This document shows, one piece after another, positions 33,954 to 47,300 of a DNA stretch of 64,000 nucleotides (the stretch's first letter is position 1; every line of letters starts with the position of its first letter). The position numbers and the translations under genes are program-made. The DNA comes from Arachis hypogaea (Eukaryota > Streptophyta > Magnoliopsida > Fabales > Fabaceae). The notes under the pieces were generated by a model. It saw only the letters and a program-made list of their open reading frames with translations. It was not told the origin of the DNA and ran no database searches. The stretch is taken from NCBI RefSeq assembly GCF_003086295.3, contig NC_092047.1:63158054-63222053 (forward strand), written 5' to 3'.

Positions 33954-35728
33954 TAAACAAATAATAATATCTAATATATCATTTAATTTTTTTAACAAAG
34001 CTAATGTATAATTTATTGAGGATTAATTTATTATCTAAATTTTTTTATAAACTTTGTAATATGTAAAAATAGTGATCATATTTTTATTATTATTTAAAAA
34101 ATTATTCATAATTTTTTATTATGTTATTAACTTAATTAATAACATTTATTATTGTTTTTCTACCAAAAAAATCATGTTTATATTATTTGTATATTTTTTT
34201 AATACTAATAAATATGTAGGTATTTGTACTATTATATTTATTATCTTAAATAATAGATAATAGCTTAAGTTACTTATTTCGTATGTTAAATAATATAAAT
34301 TATATTTTATATATTAAATTCATCAATTTATTCATATTAAGAGGAGAAAAATTATGCAATAGATCGTATGTTATAAAGATTAGTTAATTTACATATAAAT
34401 TATCTTTAAAAAAATAAAGAAATAATTTATCACATATAATAATCCTTGATATATGTAGTGTCATGTATATATTAAGATGATCTATTTTAATTATGTAAGT
34501 GATTATTATTATTCACTTTTTCATCAATAAGATAGTAAATAATATTCAAAATTATAAAAAAAAAAGATAATTAGAATTGTTTTAGTTTGATTATAAAATC
34601 TATTGTAAGTATACCTAACTTATATATATATTAAATATAATCAAATTTAATAGTATAGTATTTATTACAGCAATGACTCAAAATATTAAGTCAAGTGAGT
34701 AAGATCTAACCTAGGTCTATTGTTAGGATCCTAAATCCGAATTAGGTTCATTGTCTTAAAACTCGATGCAGATAAAGTTTACGTGTCCTATCTCAAATCG
34801 GCTCAAATTGAATTTTCGTTGTTAGTTAGATATAGTAATAGATATTCGTGTGGGCACGACAGTGGACCCCTTTTCCCGTCCTTCACTCCCGTTTAAAAAA
34901 ATATATATCTCCCATTCGCTCTCCATCTTCGTCGCAAGTCCCCCTATTTGATTATCCCCTTAGCGAATGCAGATACCCACGATTATTTATGGATATTCTT
35001 TAAAAAACTTTGAAAAAAATAACAAAAAAAACTATAATATAATAATAATAAAATAATCAATTCAATATAATTCAACACAACTCATAATATATTCATTATA
35101 AAAATAATATTTAAAAAAATATAAAAACATCTTCCAACATAATAACATAATATAATATTTTAGAGCGAGACTAAGCGACATAATGACGAACTTAAGAGGC
35201 AGAGAAAGTGAGCTAGAGAAAAAGTAGATACAAAATCAAGGTTAAAGATGAGTCTAGAAAGAAAAAAAAAAGTTTAAATTGGAGACAGAAATTAAGATTA
35301 CCAAATTTAAGATATATATATATATAAGGATAAATCAGTAATTTATATTCATGTGGATTTAACGGGTCCCTTGAAGAGGGTACCTATGTCCCTATCCCAG
35401 TCTATTTCACGTGGATAGGTCTTTACCTGTAAAAATTTTACTGATCTCTATTTAGTCCCAGATTGGCTAATCTTTTTTATCATTTCAATTGCTAGCATTT
35501 GTTGGTTTGTGACGTGAAACTACTCTAGCCACTTAGTAAATTCTTAGATAACCAAAGTTCAAGCTATATCATTATGATAAAATAGTAACACTTTTAAAAA
35601 CTATTAATCAAAATACATAAAAAAAATATACAAAACAAAATCATAGAAAATTTTGGCAAAATAAAGAAATTATAAAGATTATAACAGAAGTACAAAAAAA
35701 AAGAGAAAAAAAAGTATAAAATACATTC

Positions 35729-35732
<4 letters not shown>

Positions 35733-35761
<29 letters not shown>
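35733..35761. repeat. (AT)n microsatellite
   Basis: About 14 uninterrupted TA units. Confidence 0.9.
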
Positions 35762-35765
<4 letters not shown>

Positions 35766-37289
35766 ATAAGTAAAAAATTTAAATTAAATTCATTTATTTT
35801 ATTATTTTGATCAAATCAAATAATTAGTATAATTAATTATTTATACTTAATGTTATTTATTTAGTAGTATAACTGAAATATATTGAAATATGAAGAATAA
35901 AACTAAAATTAAATATTAAGGATAAAATTAACAAATTTATATTTACTATTTTATATTTTTTAAAAAAAATAGGAAATAATATATTTATAAATAAATAAAA
36001 ATAAAATTATTATTAAAAATTAAATATCCAGATAAAAGAAAAATAAATTATAACTTGTAAAAATAATTTATAAAATTTGTTACACAAATATTAAAATGTA
36101 TGAACCGTCGTGATGTCACTAACACAAATACAAATCATACAATATAAACAAATGTATAAAAGTAGAAATAAGATCTTCAAACTCAATCAATATAACAATA
36201 AATGAAAATTTTGTTATTTATCTACTAAAAACACGGTAGTAAATACTGGACAAAATAAAATCATATTTTTATAAATATATTTATAGATAAATAAAAAATT
36301 AAAAACAAACACACTAAACAATAAAGAGCATCAATGGTAAAATATAACCTAAAAAAGTCACTTAAATTAAAAAATAATATGTATGTGATGAATTATAATA
36401 AATTTATATATGAGGAGTAAAAATAAAATAAAAAATTAAAAATAAAATAAAGAAAACAATTAAAAGAAGTAAAAGAAGGTAAAACAAATAATGTGTGAAA
36501 TAAATAAAAAATATATTGTAATAGAGAATTAATATAATTAATAAATATAATAGATAAAGGAAAAAAATTAAAATACGTTCTCATTAAACAAATTTCAAGA
36601 AAAAAATTTTGAAGAAGAACCTATTAATCAACTTTTATAAAAATATTATAACAAATTTAAAATATCTTTAAAAAAATAATTCTATTAATCAAAATACATA
36701 AAAAATAATTGATATAAAACTAAATTATAAAAATATTTAGCAAAATTCAGATAGAAAAATAACAATAAAGAAATTACAAACATTATACCTAAACATAAAA
36801 TAAAAAGGAAAAAAGGATAGAAAGCACATTCTAATTATATATAATTAAAATATATTGTTGAATTATTAAATTAAAAAAATTAAATTGATGTCTAAAAATA
36901 ATTACTAAAAATAATAAATTTTGATAACTAAAAATAATAAATTAAACTAAAGAAAATTTGAAAATATAAGAATCATAGAATATATAATATAGGAGTATAT
37001 ATACATTAATAACAAAATAAAATCGTAGCATATAGAATTAGAATCCTGCAATATTTTTAAATAAATTAAATGAATTCATTTAAAAATAATAAATATTCAT
37101 TCACTACAATGATTAATATCCATTTTATTTACTGGACTGTACTAATAAGAGAGTAATTAAAAAATATATGTGACCAGTTTAAATAATTTATTTAAGTATC
37201 TATTAATTAATACAAAATATAAACTCGTTACCTTCTCAATAATTAATACTCGTTTTATTTAAGTATCAATTAATTAATACTTATTTTAT

Positions 37290-37365
<76 letters not shown>
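37290..37365. repeat. Compound (AT)n(AAT)n microsatellite
   Basis: A short AT run (37290-37307) passes directly into about 19-20 AAT/TAA units ending near 37365. Confidence 0.9.
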
Positions 37366-38812
37366 GATAATAAATTAAATTAAATAAATTCATTTATTTC
37401 ATTGCCTTATATATTATTTATTAAATCATTTAATATTTATGTGGTTTAATGAATCGAACAAAATTTTAAATAATTAAATATCTATTCTAATTAAATTAAA
37501 TATTTGATTAGTTATGATGGATGTAATTTAATGAATCAAATAAAATAATAAATGATGGAATATTATTTATTCTAATAAAATCAAATAAATATAATTTATT
37601 AGTTATAATTAATATAGTTGAATAAATCAAACACATTAAATTAAAAAATAATTTAGCTAACTTATTTCTTAAGGACACATTTTAAAAATATTTATTTTTT
37701 AATAATTTTTATAAAATATTTCTTTTATAATATTTTTAGCTTATGCTCTAAGAGCACAGTTAGCAGAGCCATCAAAAAATACTTAATTAGTTAATATAAA
37801 TAATTAGTAGACTTGATTTGGTTCAATAAATTAAATAAAATAAATGTGAAAAGAAGAGATAAAGAATAAGTGAAAGAATAAAAATGTGTAGTTATCAAAA
37901 GACAATAAAAATTTTTTTTATTTATTAATTATTAACTTATTATAATTAATTTCACACCATTTATTATGTGTTATTCATCTTACAAATTAACACAATCAAT
38001 TAGTTTAATTATAGATAATTAATTATAATTGATATAACTCATTTCACTATACTTTCTAAAAAAATAATTAAAAAGGCACGCTTTAATTTTTTGTTAAAGT
38101 AAAATAAAATAAAATACATAAATTGAATAGATATAAATCTGAAAATTATAAAATTTTATTAACAATTTAAATAAATTAGTACCATAAAACTGAATTCAAT
38201 GTCTATTTAAAATAATTATTTACCTTCTATTCTTCTAATTATTAATAATGTAAATAAAATAATACACTATAACTTTTTTTTTATTTATTTTAAGTAATTA
38301 CTAATATTTTATTTTTTAATTATTTTTTTGTCTTATTTATCATTCATGCTTTCGATCAAATATATTAATAAACAAATAAACTAAATTAACTACCTCAATT
38401 ATACTTGGACTATTCAACAATTCAACATAATCTTTTCAATTTGGGATTAACTACTAACCATAGAAAATAAAAAATTTAGAGTAATTTAGTATTATTAACA
38501 TTAATTATGTATAATGAAATAACCTAAAATCATAATGTAATTTATTTTTAAAAAATTAATCAAGCATTATTGTTAATTATAAAATAACCTAAAATTATAA
38601 TGCATTTTATTTTAAAGAAATAATCAACCATTAACATCAATAAATAAAAACTATCGTCAAAATGCTTTGATTAAAAATATGAGGAGTTAATTACTATTCA
38701 TTATTAATAATATATCGATTATATCAAAAAATAAAAATATAATTATCCACATTTACATCATTAGAAGAATTAGCATCACAAGTAGAATTTTATCAAAAAA
38801 AGAAGTAAAATC

Positions 38813-38816
<4 letters not shown>

Positions 38817-38866
<50 letters not shown>
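38817..38866. repeat. (TA)25 microsatellite
   Basis: Fifty bases of perfect TA repeat; the longest simple repeat in the window. Confidence 0.95.
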
Positions 38867-38870
<4 letters not shown>

Positions 38871-39817
38871 ATTTTAAAATTAAAGATTGTTGAGTAATTA
38901 AGAATTTTTTTTGAAATAAATAGTAAAAAAATTAAATGTTATCAACTATATTCTTTCATAAATAACCCTTTTAAGTTGTACGTTATGTTTGGCATGGTTT
39001 ATTTGTATATCATTTAAACTGGCATTGTTTTTATAACGATCATTTATTCTTAATAATTGTTAGAGTTTTTGATGCCTTACAATAATTATCTATAAAGAAG
39101 AAACATATATATTCTGAAAAATTTATTAAATAAATTTATTCTTTTTTTCCTATTTTCACATTAAAATTTTTTTTGTTCTATCCTTTTTTAACTATTATCA
39201 TGTTATTATAATTGTTAAATAATATTAGAAAAAAATCTTTAAAAATAGAAATAGCGATGTCATCTCGAATAATTAATTCAATAGAATTAAACTTAAACGA
39301 ATAAGATGGTTCAATTAATTATACAGATAATAGTATATTTATAAATATTAATAATAAAAATAGTCTCACTAATATAAATGACTAATTCAATAATTATATA
39401 AAAAAATAAATAATTACATAATTGCATAATTTTTAAGATCCTATACGATTGAATTTAATGGACAAATTTAAAAATATCTATACGATAATATCCTAATATT
39501 TTAGCATACTGTAAATCATATTATAATTTTATATATCATATTATAACTTTAAGTCAACTCCTTAAACACATGAAGTACACATGATAAAAGAGAATATTAC
39601 AAAACAAAATTATAGTAAGATTATTTAAAAATATCGTAAAAAAGATACATCTCTTTTATTAATCAAAGCTAGAAAGAAAAAAATATGCGCCTAATAATGA
39701 GCAACTAAAATAGACAAAAATCTTTAAAAAATATAAAAAAAATAAAATGTATAAATAGTAATAAAAGAAATAAAAATTAAATAAATTACAAAAATTGTAC
39801 CCTTAACATAACATATA

Positions 39818-42800
39818 CACACTGTTTAGTTCAATAGAAAACAGAAAGAAAGAAAATGCAATGAAGGAAAAGAGAGAGAAAACTTCATCTTCCGTTGTTT
39901 GGATGTGAATGGAAACCGGAAAGAAAGTGAAAATAGTGGTGTGGGACCCACATCCAACTTTTCCTTCCAAAGTTGCGAAGAAAACTAATGACAACTCTAC
40001 AATGAAAGTAAAATGATAAATTTACCCATGTTGTTAACATCGAAGAAAAATTCCTAATGTAAGCTATCTGTCTCTGAAACTTGGAGAGACTTCTCTTCTC
40101 CACCGCATCTTCATCGTTGTGCTCGACAGTGCTACCGCGGCTTCATTTTCGTTGTCCACAAGCCACGACAGCTTCGTCATCGTCGTGACAGCTCTTTCTC
40201 CTCTTCATCATTGCAAATTCAAGCCAAATGTGAGTTTTTTTCGTTCGATTTTGTACTTTTTTCAAAAACAAACTGGAAAAATAATTATGCACATAGTATG
40301 TGCTCTTTTTTTTCAACTAAGATCCTCTTGCTTTGGTTTCTTGTTGTTGTTCTTCAAATCCACCGTTTTGTGCATGCTTGCTTGCTAGGGTTCGACCTGT
40401 GAAATCTGGATATTCCATACAGTTCGACAACAGAAGGTGCCTGCTGCTGCGTAGTGTTTGGCTTGTGTGTGTTGGTGATTCCCGTTTGGGTATTGTTGCT
40501 CTATTCAAAAGATGAATTAATATATATGATATTGTGAACTATTTTCTTTATTGATTTCTGCATGTTTGATTTCGTAATTTTATTTTTTATTTTTTCTCCT
40601 CTTTTTAATTGATTTGATTTCTTTATTACCTGCTTCATTACCAAGTGTAATGATTAACTGAATTAATATTATAGTTATAGTTTATTCAAAAGTCCAAAGC
40701 TTCCTAAATGGTAAAAAAATCATAAATTAAGAAATTTTTTGATAACCCAAAAGAATAAAACATGATTAAAATTGAATATACCCAGTCCCAAATCCTCATC
40801 ATGAAAGAGCCAAAAAATTGTAAAAACACAAAAAGGTCACTTCAGATAACATTGCATTCGAAATGTGGAATGTATATCAATCATTATAGGTGATAATGTT
40901 TCTTAAATGTGAATATGTATGTATAGTTTACACTCAGAATTATTTGATTGAATTTTTTATTGGATTGTTACAGGTTAGATAATGCCGAATAAGGGAAATA
41001 AAACAGCAGAAGCCAATCAACCTTTGAAAGATAATTTAAGATGGTCTGATGATATGGATGAAGTTTTGCTAAATGTATTAGCAGAGAAAGCATCGAAAGG
41101 TAATAGGCACGATGGCTCGTGGACAACTGAAACATATGCCAATGTTGTGAAGACTTTGAGTATAGCAATAGGCCCTCACATAACAAAGAATCACATAAAG
41201 AATAGAATGAAGATATTGAAAAATCATTTTGCTGAGACATATGACTTATTTCATCACTTAAGTGAATTTGCATGGAATTCTGTAACTAGAAAGTTTGAAA
41301 CTGAAGAGGAAGTGTGACAAGACTTCATTAAGGTATCTTAAACTTTGCTTTTATTACTTATACTATTGATGAAGTTAGTCAATGAATAATTTCAACACTT
41401 GTTTATGTAAGAGAAACCACAAGCAGAAAAATGAAAAAAATACAAATTAAGAATTATGATACTTTGAAGGAGTTGTTCGGAGCTGATAGAGCTACTGGTA
41501 AAGGGGCTGCTACGTCACGAGAAAGGATTCAAAAAATTGATAGAGATCATATTGATTTGAATGACTCATTTGAAAATATTGAATTTTCTGACATAGATGT
41601 TAATATGGGACATGATACCCCAACGTTTTCTGCTAATTTAGATTCACCAAGTGCTCCTCATAGTCAACCAAATCAATTAGGTGGGACTTCAACGTCAAGA
41701 GGAACAAAGCATAAGTCTCCTATGAATGATTTTTTGGAGGCACAATATGAGAAAGTTGCTTTGAGAATTACTACCATGGCCGATGCTGTCAAAGAGGGTA
41801 CTTATCTGTCTAGCAAGCTACATGACGTAGCTCAGAGGCAGGTTGAATCAGACAAGCTTCAGTGGCTGAGAGGCAAGTTTCAGTTGCTGAAAAGCAAGTC
41901 TCGTTAATTGAAAGACAAGTTGCAATTACTGAAAAAGGGTTGGCTATTATGCAACAAAGTAGGCCTCGCCTTTATAGCGAATCAGATGTATGGGATATGT
42001 TGACTGAATTAGGACTGATAGGTTCAGCTCGGATGCAGTGTTATCAGTTTTTATGTGAAAATGAGCAGAAAAAGCGCCAAATATTTGGGATCCCACTTGA
42101 AATGCGATTGGATGCTCTTTTTTATTTCATGACAGCTGCTGGTGTTCGCTTAGGAGATATGGTACTTTCATAAAACATTAACCATTACAAGTATAACTTT
42201 TATACACACTTAATTTCTGATTAATTTGAGGTTATTGCTTTCATTAATTGATTACGGGTTTCTGAGTGTCATATACTATGGGTATATCTTTATGTATTTA
42301 AAGAAGATATAATTTTCTGTTTTATTTATGTTAACCATGGTTGGAAATCACTTTATGTATATATACTTTGAGATTGATTGGTTGTTTAAATAGAAAGACA
42401 TCGATAAAATAGATTATCATGATCAACTATGATCTTTGAATTAATTTGTCTTTGTTGTATATGCTCGTGCAGGAATCATAACTTGAAAATGTTTGGGAAC
42501 AAGAAGTACGCTGCTTAGTACAAGTAAAAATCGATCATGTGTTAATATTTTTGACTCAGATAAACTTTATTTTTTTGATAGATGGGTACAGATGGCTCAA
42601 GCTATGTAGAATTGATTTTTTGGAAGTAGGCGATGTCGCTGACCATGAAGAATTACCGTTTTGAAAAGTGTTGTCTGATGATAAAATAGTACTCTCTAGG
42701 AATTCTTTTGATTATTACTTTTTTGGCGTTTTGTTATATGTTTATAAAAATTGTATATGATTTTTGGTCGCACGTACTTGGAAAGAAATGCTACTAACTT

Positions 42801-43328
42801 TTGATAATATTTTATTTTGTAAATACAATTTAGTGAAATTTTTTTTAAATATGCTTAAGGAGATTAATGATGTAAAGTATGAGTAGTTTTTATTATTCTT
42901 TTACGAGATTATTTATTTATATATTTTTAAAAGAATAATATATATTTTTATTTATGACATTAAAAGATAATAGAAAAGAATAAATTCATAAAAATAAATT
43001 CAAAAAAATATTATTTTTAATGAAGAAAACACGTTAAAATATTGAAATATAATTTGGATAATTTTTTTATTAGAAAATAATTTAAATACATTGGTATATT
43101 ATAATTTATATATAATATAAAGAAGGATATTAATATAATTTCACTTGGTTATGATTTTCTCTTTTCTTACTTTTCCTTTCATCCAAACACAACAAAAATT
43201 TTTTTCTATTTTCTTTCCATCTATTTTCTTTTCATCCAAACAACATAAAAGAAAATCAACTTTTCCTTTCATTTTCTTTTCTTTCATTTTCTTTCCTCTC
43301 ATTTTCTATCTTTCATCCAAACAAAGTG
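39818..43328 (+). mobile_element. Probable PIF/Harbinger-type DNA transposon carrying a Myb/SANT ORF
   Basis: The left end CACACTGTTTAGTT at 39818 and the reverse complement of the right end (CACTTTGTTTGGATG, ending 43328) form an imperfect terminal inverted repeat. It continues as A/G-rich GAAAGAAAATG sequence on both sides. ATA flanks both ends (39815-39817; 43329-43331). The pattern TTTCATCCAAACA recurs at 43177, 43228 and 43313, like subterminal repeats. Inside is only a Myb/SANT-like gene; I see no DDE transposase, so the copy is non-autonomous. Boundaries and superfamily are tentative; the alternative is a host gene flanked by MITEs. Confidence 0.4.
40982..42173 (+). pseudogene. Myb/SANT-like DNA-binding protein gene, broken
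   Basis: Exon 1 (ATG 40982) encodes a trihelix-like Myb/SANT domain: LRWSDDMDEVLLNVLAEKAS, SWTTETYANVVKTLSIAIGP, then KNRMKILKNHFAETYDLFHH. A TGA at 41315-41317 stops it where relatives have Trp. A GT-AG intron (about 41331-41410) follows, and the next exon has a second TGA in place of Trp just before 41431. The frame continues as 41431-41907, then slips by one base near 41865 into 41862-42173. That last part encodes a Gln-rich coiled coil and a conserved tail (YSESDVWDMLTELGLIGSAR; CYQFLCENEQKKRQIFGIPL). A 5' UTR intron ending TTACAG at about 40975 is likely. Such proteins are ORF1 partners of PIF/Harbinger transposases or their domesticated relatives (recall). Confidence 0.7.
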
Positions 43329-43332
43329 ATAA

Positions 43333-43726
43333 GGTGTGTTTGTTTGAGGTAAAAATGGGAAGAAGGAAAAAGGAAGGAAAGAAATAGGAAAGAAAATAAT
43401 TTTTTTTCTTTGTTTGGTTGAGGAGAGAAATGGAAGAGGAAGGAAAATGGATGGAAAAATAATAGTGGGACCCACCAATTTTTTTTCTTCCAACAATGGA
43501 GAGAAAATTAAATCTCTCTCTACTTCCAATATTACCCTTTTACTATTTTCTATATCATTTATAATATAAGGATAAAATTATCTTTTTATAACATTTATTT
43601 CCTTTTAATTTTTCTTTCATCCAAACACATCTAAGAAAAATAAAAATTCACTCAATTTCTTTCTTTTTCTTTCTTTCCTTTCTATTTCCTTCCTCTCTAT
43701 TTCTTTCCTTACAACCAAATATAGCC
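43333..43726. mobile_element. Tourist-like MITE
   Basis: 394 bp with ends GGTGTGTTTGTTTG and, on the other strand, GGCTATATTTGGTTG, both continuing into GGAAAGAAATA-type A/G-rich arms. Flanks are TAA (43330-43332) and TAG (43727-43729), a near match to the TWA duplication of PIF/Harbinger elements. An internal AATAGTGGGACCCACCAA word resembles AGTGGTGTGGGACCCACATC at 39934-39953 in the larger neighbour, suggesting kinship. Confidence 0.6.
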
Positions 43727-43739
43727 TAGAGAGAGAAAA

Positions 43740-44240
43740 AGAAAGAGAGAAAAGAGAAGGAATGAGTAAAAAATACATTATAATTTGGTATAAATAGATG
43801 ACATTGAAAAAAATAAACTAATTAAAGTAATTCATGTATTTCGTTATCATATTTATTATTTACTAAAATAAATTAATATTTACTCCAATCAAATCAAATT
43901 AAATAAATAATATAATTAACTAAATTAATTAATTGATATAATTAATTGTAAAATTTAAATTTCTAATCAAATTAATTAATTAATATCATTAATTAGTTAT
44001 AATTGATTTGCTTTACATAATTTAAAGAAATAAATCGAAAAACACTTTTAGAAGCATGTTAAGTATAGAAATCCGATTTTTATAAGATAAAAAAAATAAT
44101 AATAATAATTAGTAATTACACCTAATTACACCTAACACTTTAGCTGATAGATACCATCATCGCAAGAAAGATCTCTCATTTTCTAAAACCGTCTAAAACG
44201 TTCCACTACCACATCCCTTCTACTTATTTCTTATTCCCCC
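43740..44240. other. Upstream intergenic region and 5' UTR of the channel beta-subunit gene
   Basis: AT-rich to about 44100, then C-rich sequence leading into the start codon. Transcription start and TATA box cannot be placed with confidence. Confidence 0.4.
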
Positions 44241-44317
44241 CAAATTGGCAAGTAGCACGCAACAAACTCTTGATCCACTGTGCATTTCCCTGTTCTTCGC
44301 CCACCTTGAAGATGACG

Positions 44318-47300
44318 ATGCAGTACAAGAATCTAGGGCGATCGGGGCTGAAGGTGAGCCAGCTGTCATACGGGGCATGGGTGAGCTTCGGGAACCAGCT
44401 AGACGTGAAGGAGGCAAAGTCCCTGCTGCAGTGCTGCCGCGACCACGGCGTCAACTTCTTCGACAACGCCGAGGTCTACGCCAACGGCCGCGCCGAGGAG
44501 ATCATGGGGCAAGCCATCCGTGAGCTCGGCTGGAAGCGCTCAGACGTCGTCGTTTCAACCAAGATCTTCTGGGGCGGCCAGGGCCCCAACGACAAGGGCC
44601 TCTCTCGCAAGCACATCATCGAAGGCACCAAGGCCTCGCTCAAGCGCCTCGACATGGACTATGTTGACCTCATTTACTGCCATCGCCCTGACGTCTCTAC
44701 GCCCATTGAAGAAACCGTTAGGGCCATGAATTTCTTGATCGACCACGGCATGGCCTTTTACTGGGGGACCAGCGAGTGGTCCGCCCAGCAGATCACTGAG
44801 GCCTGGGGCGTCGCCGATAGGCTCGATTTGGTCGGTCCTATTGTCGAACAGCCCGAGTATAACCTCTTGTCCAGGCACAAGGTTAGCTTGATGATTTTGG
44901 ATGCATTCTTTGTGTTGCTATAGTAGATCTTAACTGGAGGGACTTATAGCGGTTACTGGATTCACGTGGAATAGAATAGTGAAATAGAACATTGGGGTAT
45001 ATTTGGTTAGCAAGGAGATGCTGATTGGTTATTGATATTGTTTGAAAGAAAATTTATAATTTTAGCTAGCCAGTGACTGTTCATAGTCTATTGTCGTAAT
45101 TTTCTTTTTAATTTTTTATCAACGAGATTTAGTAAGAACTTTGATTTGACTGTAACTATTTCTCTTTACAGGTTGAGTCTGAGTTCCTCCCGCTCTACAG
45201 CAACCATGGTTTGGGTCTGACTACTTGGAGTCCACTTGCATCTGGAGTGCTTACAGGGAAATACAAGAAAGGAGCTATTCCTCCTGATAGCCGCTTTGCT
45301 TTGGAAAATTACAAAGTAAGGCTTGATTTAAATTTCCAGAAAGTTATATGTGTTTGTGTCTTTTTTTTCGGAAATTTGCCAAGCAGTGGATGTCTAAAAG
45401 AAAGATACTATGGACATGGTCTTCTAAGGCTGAAGGCTCAAGTTGGGTGTTCTGTTTTTTTGTGTTGCATTATATGCTTTTTGTATTGACTTTTATAGCA
45501 TGGATTAACTTTGGGGATTTAGTTTCTCACAAGTTGTGGTAAAAGAAATTGACTTATTTGTCTAGTTGATACTGCGATATGTTACATGGTGGATGGTGCA
45601 ATGTTATCTGTATTTTCTGCTGCAACTGACATCTTAGGTGTAAAAAGTATCACAAATTTGAGGTCGTATTTTGATTGCCGAACAATGATGTATACTTGCC
45701 TATTTATTAGAGTTGTGTGTATGGATCAGCATTTTATAATGTAAATAATGGGACACATGTATCCAATGATATTGACTAATGAGAAGCATTGATTTTGCAG
45801 ACGCTCCTTAAAAGAGTTGTTTACAAGAATTGTAGTTGATATATTGTTGCTGTTTGTTTTTGGCTCAGAGTTAAGTTTAGCATTTAGATGCCTACTTTGT
45901 TAACATGTATTGAATGATTTTTCTATCACATTTGTTTGTGACCAAGCATGTAACTATTAACTCTTTTTCTCACGTCCTGTAGAATCTGGCAAATCGATCA
46001 CTGGTCGACGATGTGCTCAAAAAGGTTGATGGGCTGAAGCCTATAGCAGATGAACTGGGTGTGCCATTATCACAACTTGCAATCGCATGGTGTGCAGCCA
46101 ATCCTAATGTTTCATCAGTTATTACTGGTGCTACGAAGGAGTCTCAGGTTAGTTCTCGCCCATTCAAGACGTATTTAGAAGACCTTTTAGTTGGAATATC
46201 AATGAAACCTATCTGATACAAATCCTACTCTTTCATTTTACACATTTAAAATAAAAATGCTTTCCAAATTGACCATAATACCGGTACAACTGTTCTGAAA
46301 GCTAATTTCTGTATCCGGTGAATTCTGTTTGCTTAAAACAGAAAAGAATGGGACTGAGCAAAGGAAGGTATTAAAGTGTAAAAACTAGAGAATACAAGAA
46401 GGAATAGAAAAGGACATAAAACACATTTATGAAAGGTTCAAGGAACAAACGATAAAGGGCCTGTTTGAAACAGGTTCTGTTCTTTAGTTTTGGAAAACAT
46501 TTCAAAAATTAGAATAATTCTATTTGAAGTGGTGTTTTTAAGAATAATTTTAAAAATCTAGAAAATAAAAACCTATTTGGGAAAATTGTGAAACCAAAGG
46601 GCAGAGACTTGGGTGGTGGTGGATGCCACAAGAAACAAGCAGTAAAACAAGTACTCTGTTTTCTGACTTTTGAAACACTGCCAGAAGATAATTCCTTAAC
46701 CAGGTCATTCTCTTTTAAAAATTGGAAATTGCCTCTGAAATCTGTTGTCAAATAATCCCAAAGTGTTTTTTTAGTGTGGTTCATATCAATTTATCATTCG
46801 AAAGAGGGAAAACAATCAGCAGATTATTGAAAATTTTAAGCTTATTTTCAACCCCATACTAGGCACTAACCTATACGGAATCAGATCCAATATGGGTTAT
46901 CTTAGTGGGAATTGGATTAATTCATGGGCCACCTTTATCCTCAAGGTCGGAGGTTGAAATCCTAGAAGGTTTTTTGGGAAGGGGACTTGAAGTGTCTGAA
47001 TATTATATATATATTCAAATGTACAGGAAATCATCTCTTTATAGAGGAATTACAGAAATAGAAATAACTAGAAAATGGGAAAGATACTAGCCTAAAATAA
47101 GAAAAGATTTCTAATAATAAAATCTCTAAAAATAAGCTAAACTAAAACCGGAAAGGATATTATAATTAATTCTATTTACAGAAAAGATTCATGAAATAAA
47201 TTAAGAATCTGATTTTGATTTGATCTAGTCAACACTCCCCCTCAAGCTGGCTTGAAGATATCCTTCATTGACAGTTTGCTTATTATTCTATCAAAGGTCT

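Larger units (their letters stand above)
32677..39817. other. AT-rich gene-free intergenic region
   Basis: Apart from the SINE and microsatellites listed separately, I find no credible coding frame on either strand. The few frames above 60 codons are Phe/Ile/Asn/Lys-rich products of A/T runs. A short GC-richer patch at 34780-34990 and 35350-35440 (words such as GGGTACC and CACGTGGATAGG) may be a decayed element, but I cannot assign it. Confidence 0.6.

Noticed and set aside
34072..34260. Hydrophobic plus-strand frame in the AT desert
   Set aside because: A/T composition artefact.
34780..35440. GC-richer patches that might be ends of a DNA transposon
   Set aside because: No convincing inverted termini or target duplication could be paired.
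44555..44878. 107-codon minus-strand frame under exon 1 of the beta-subunit gene
   Set aside because: Antisense shadow of a GC-rich exon.
46509..46784. 91-codon minus-strand frame in intron 3
   Set aside because: No domain, and flanked by ordinary intron sequence.
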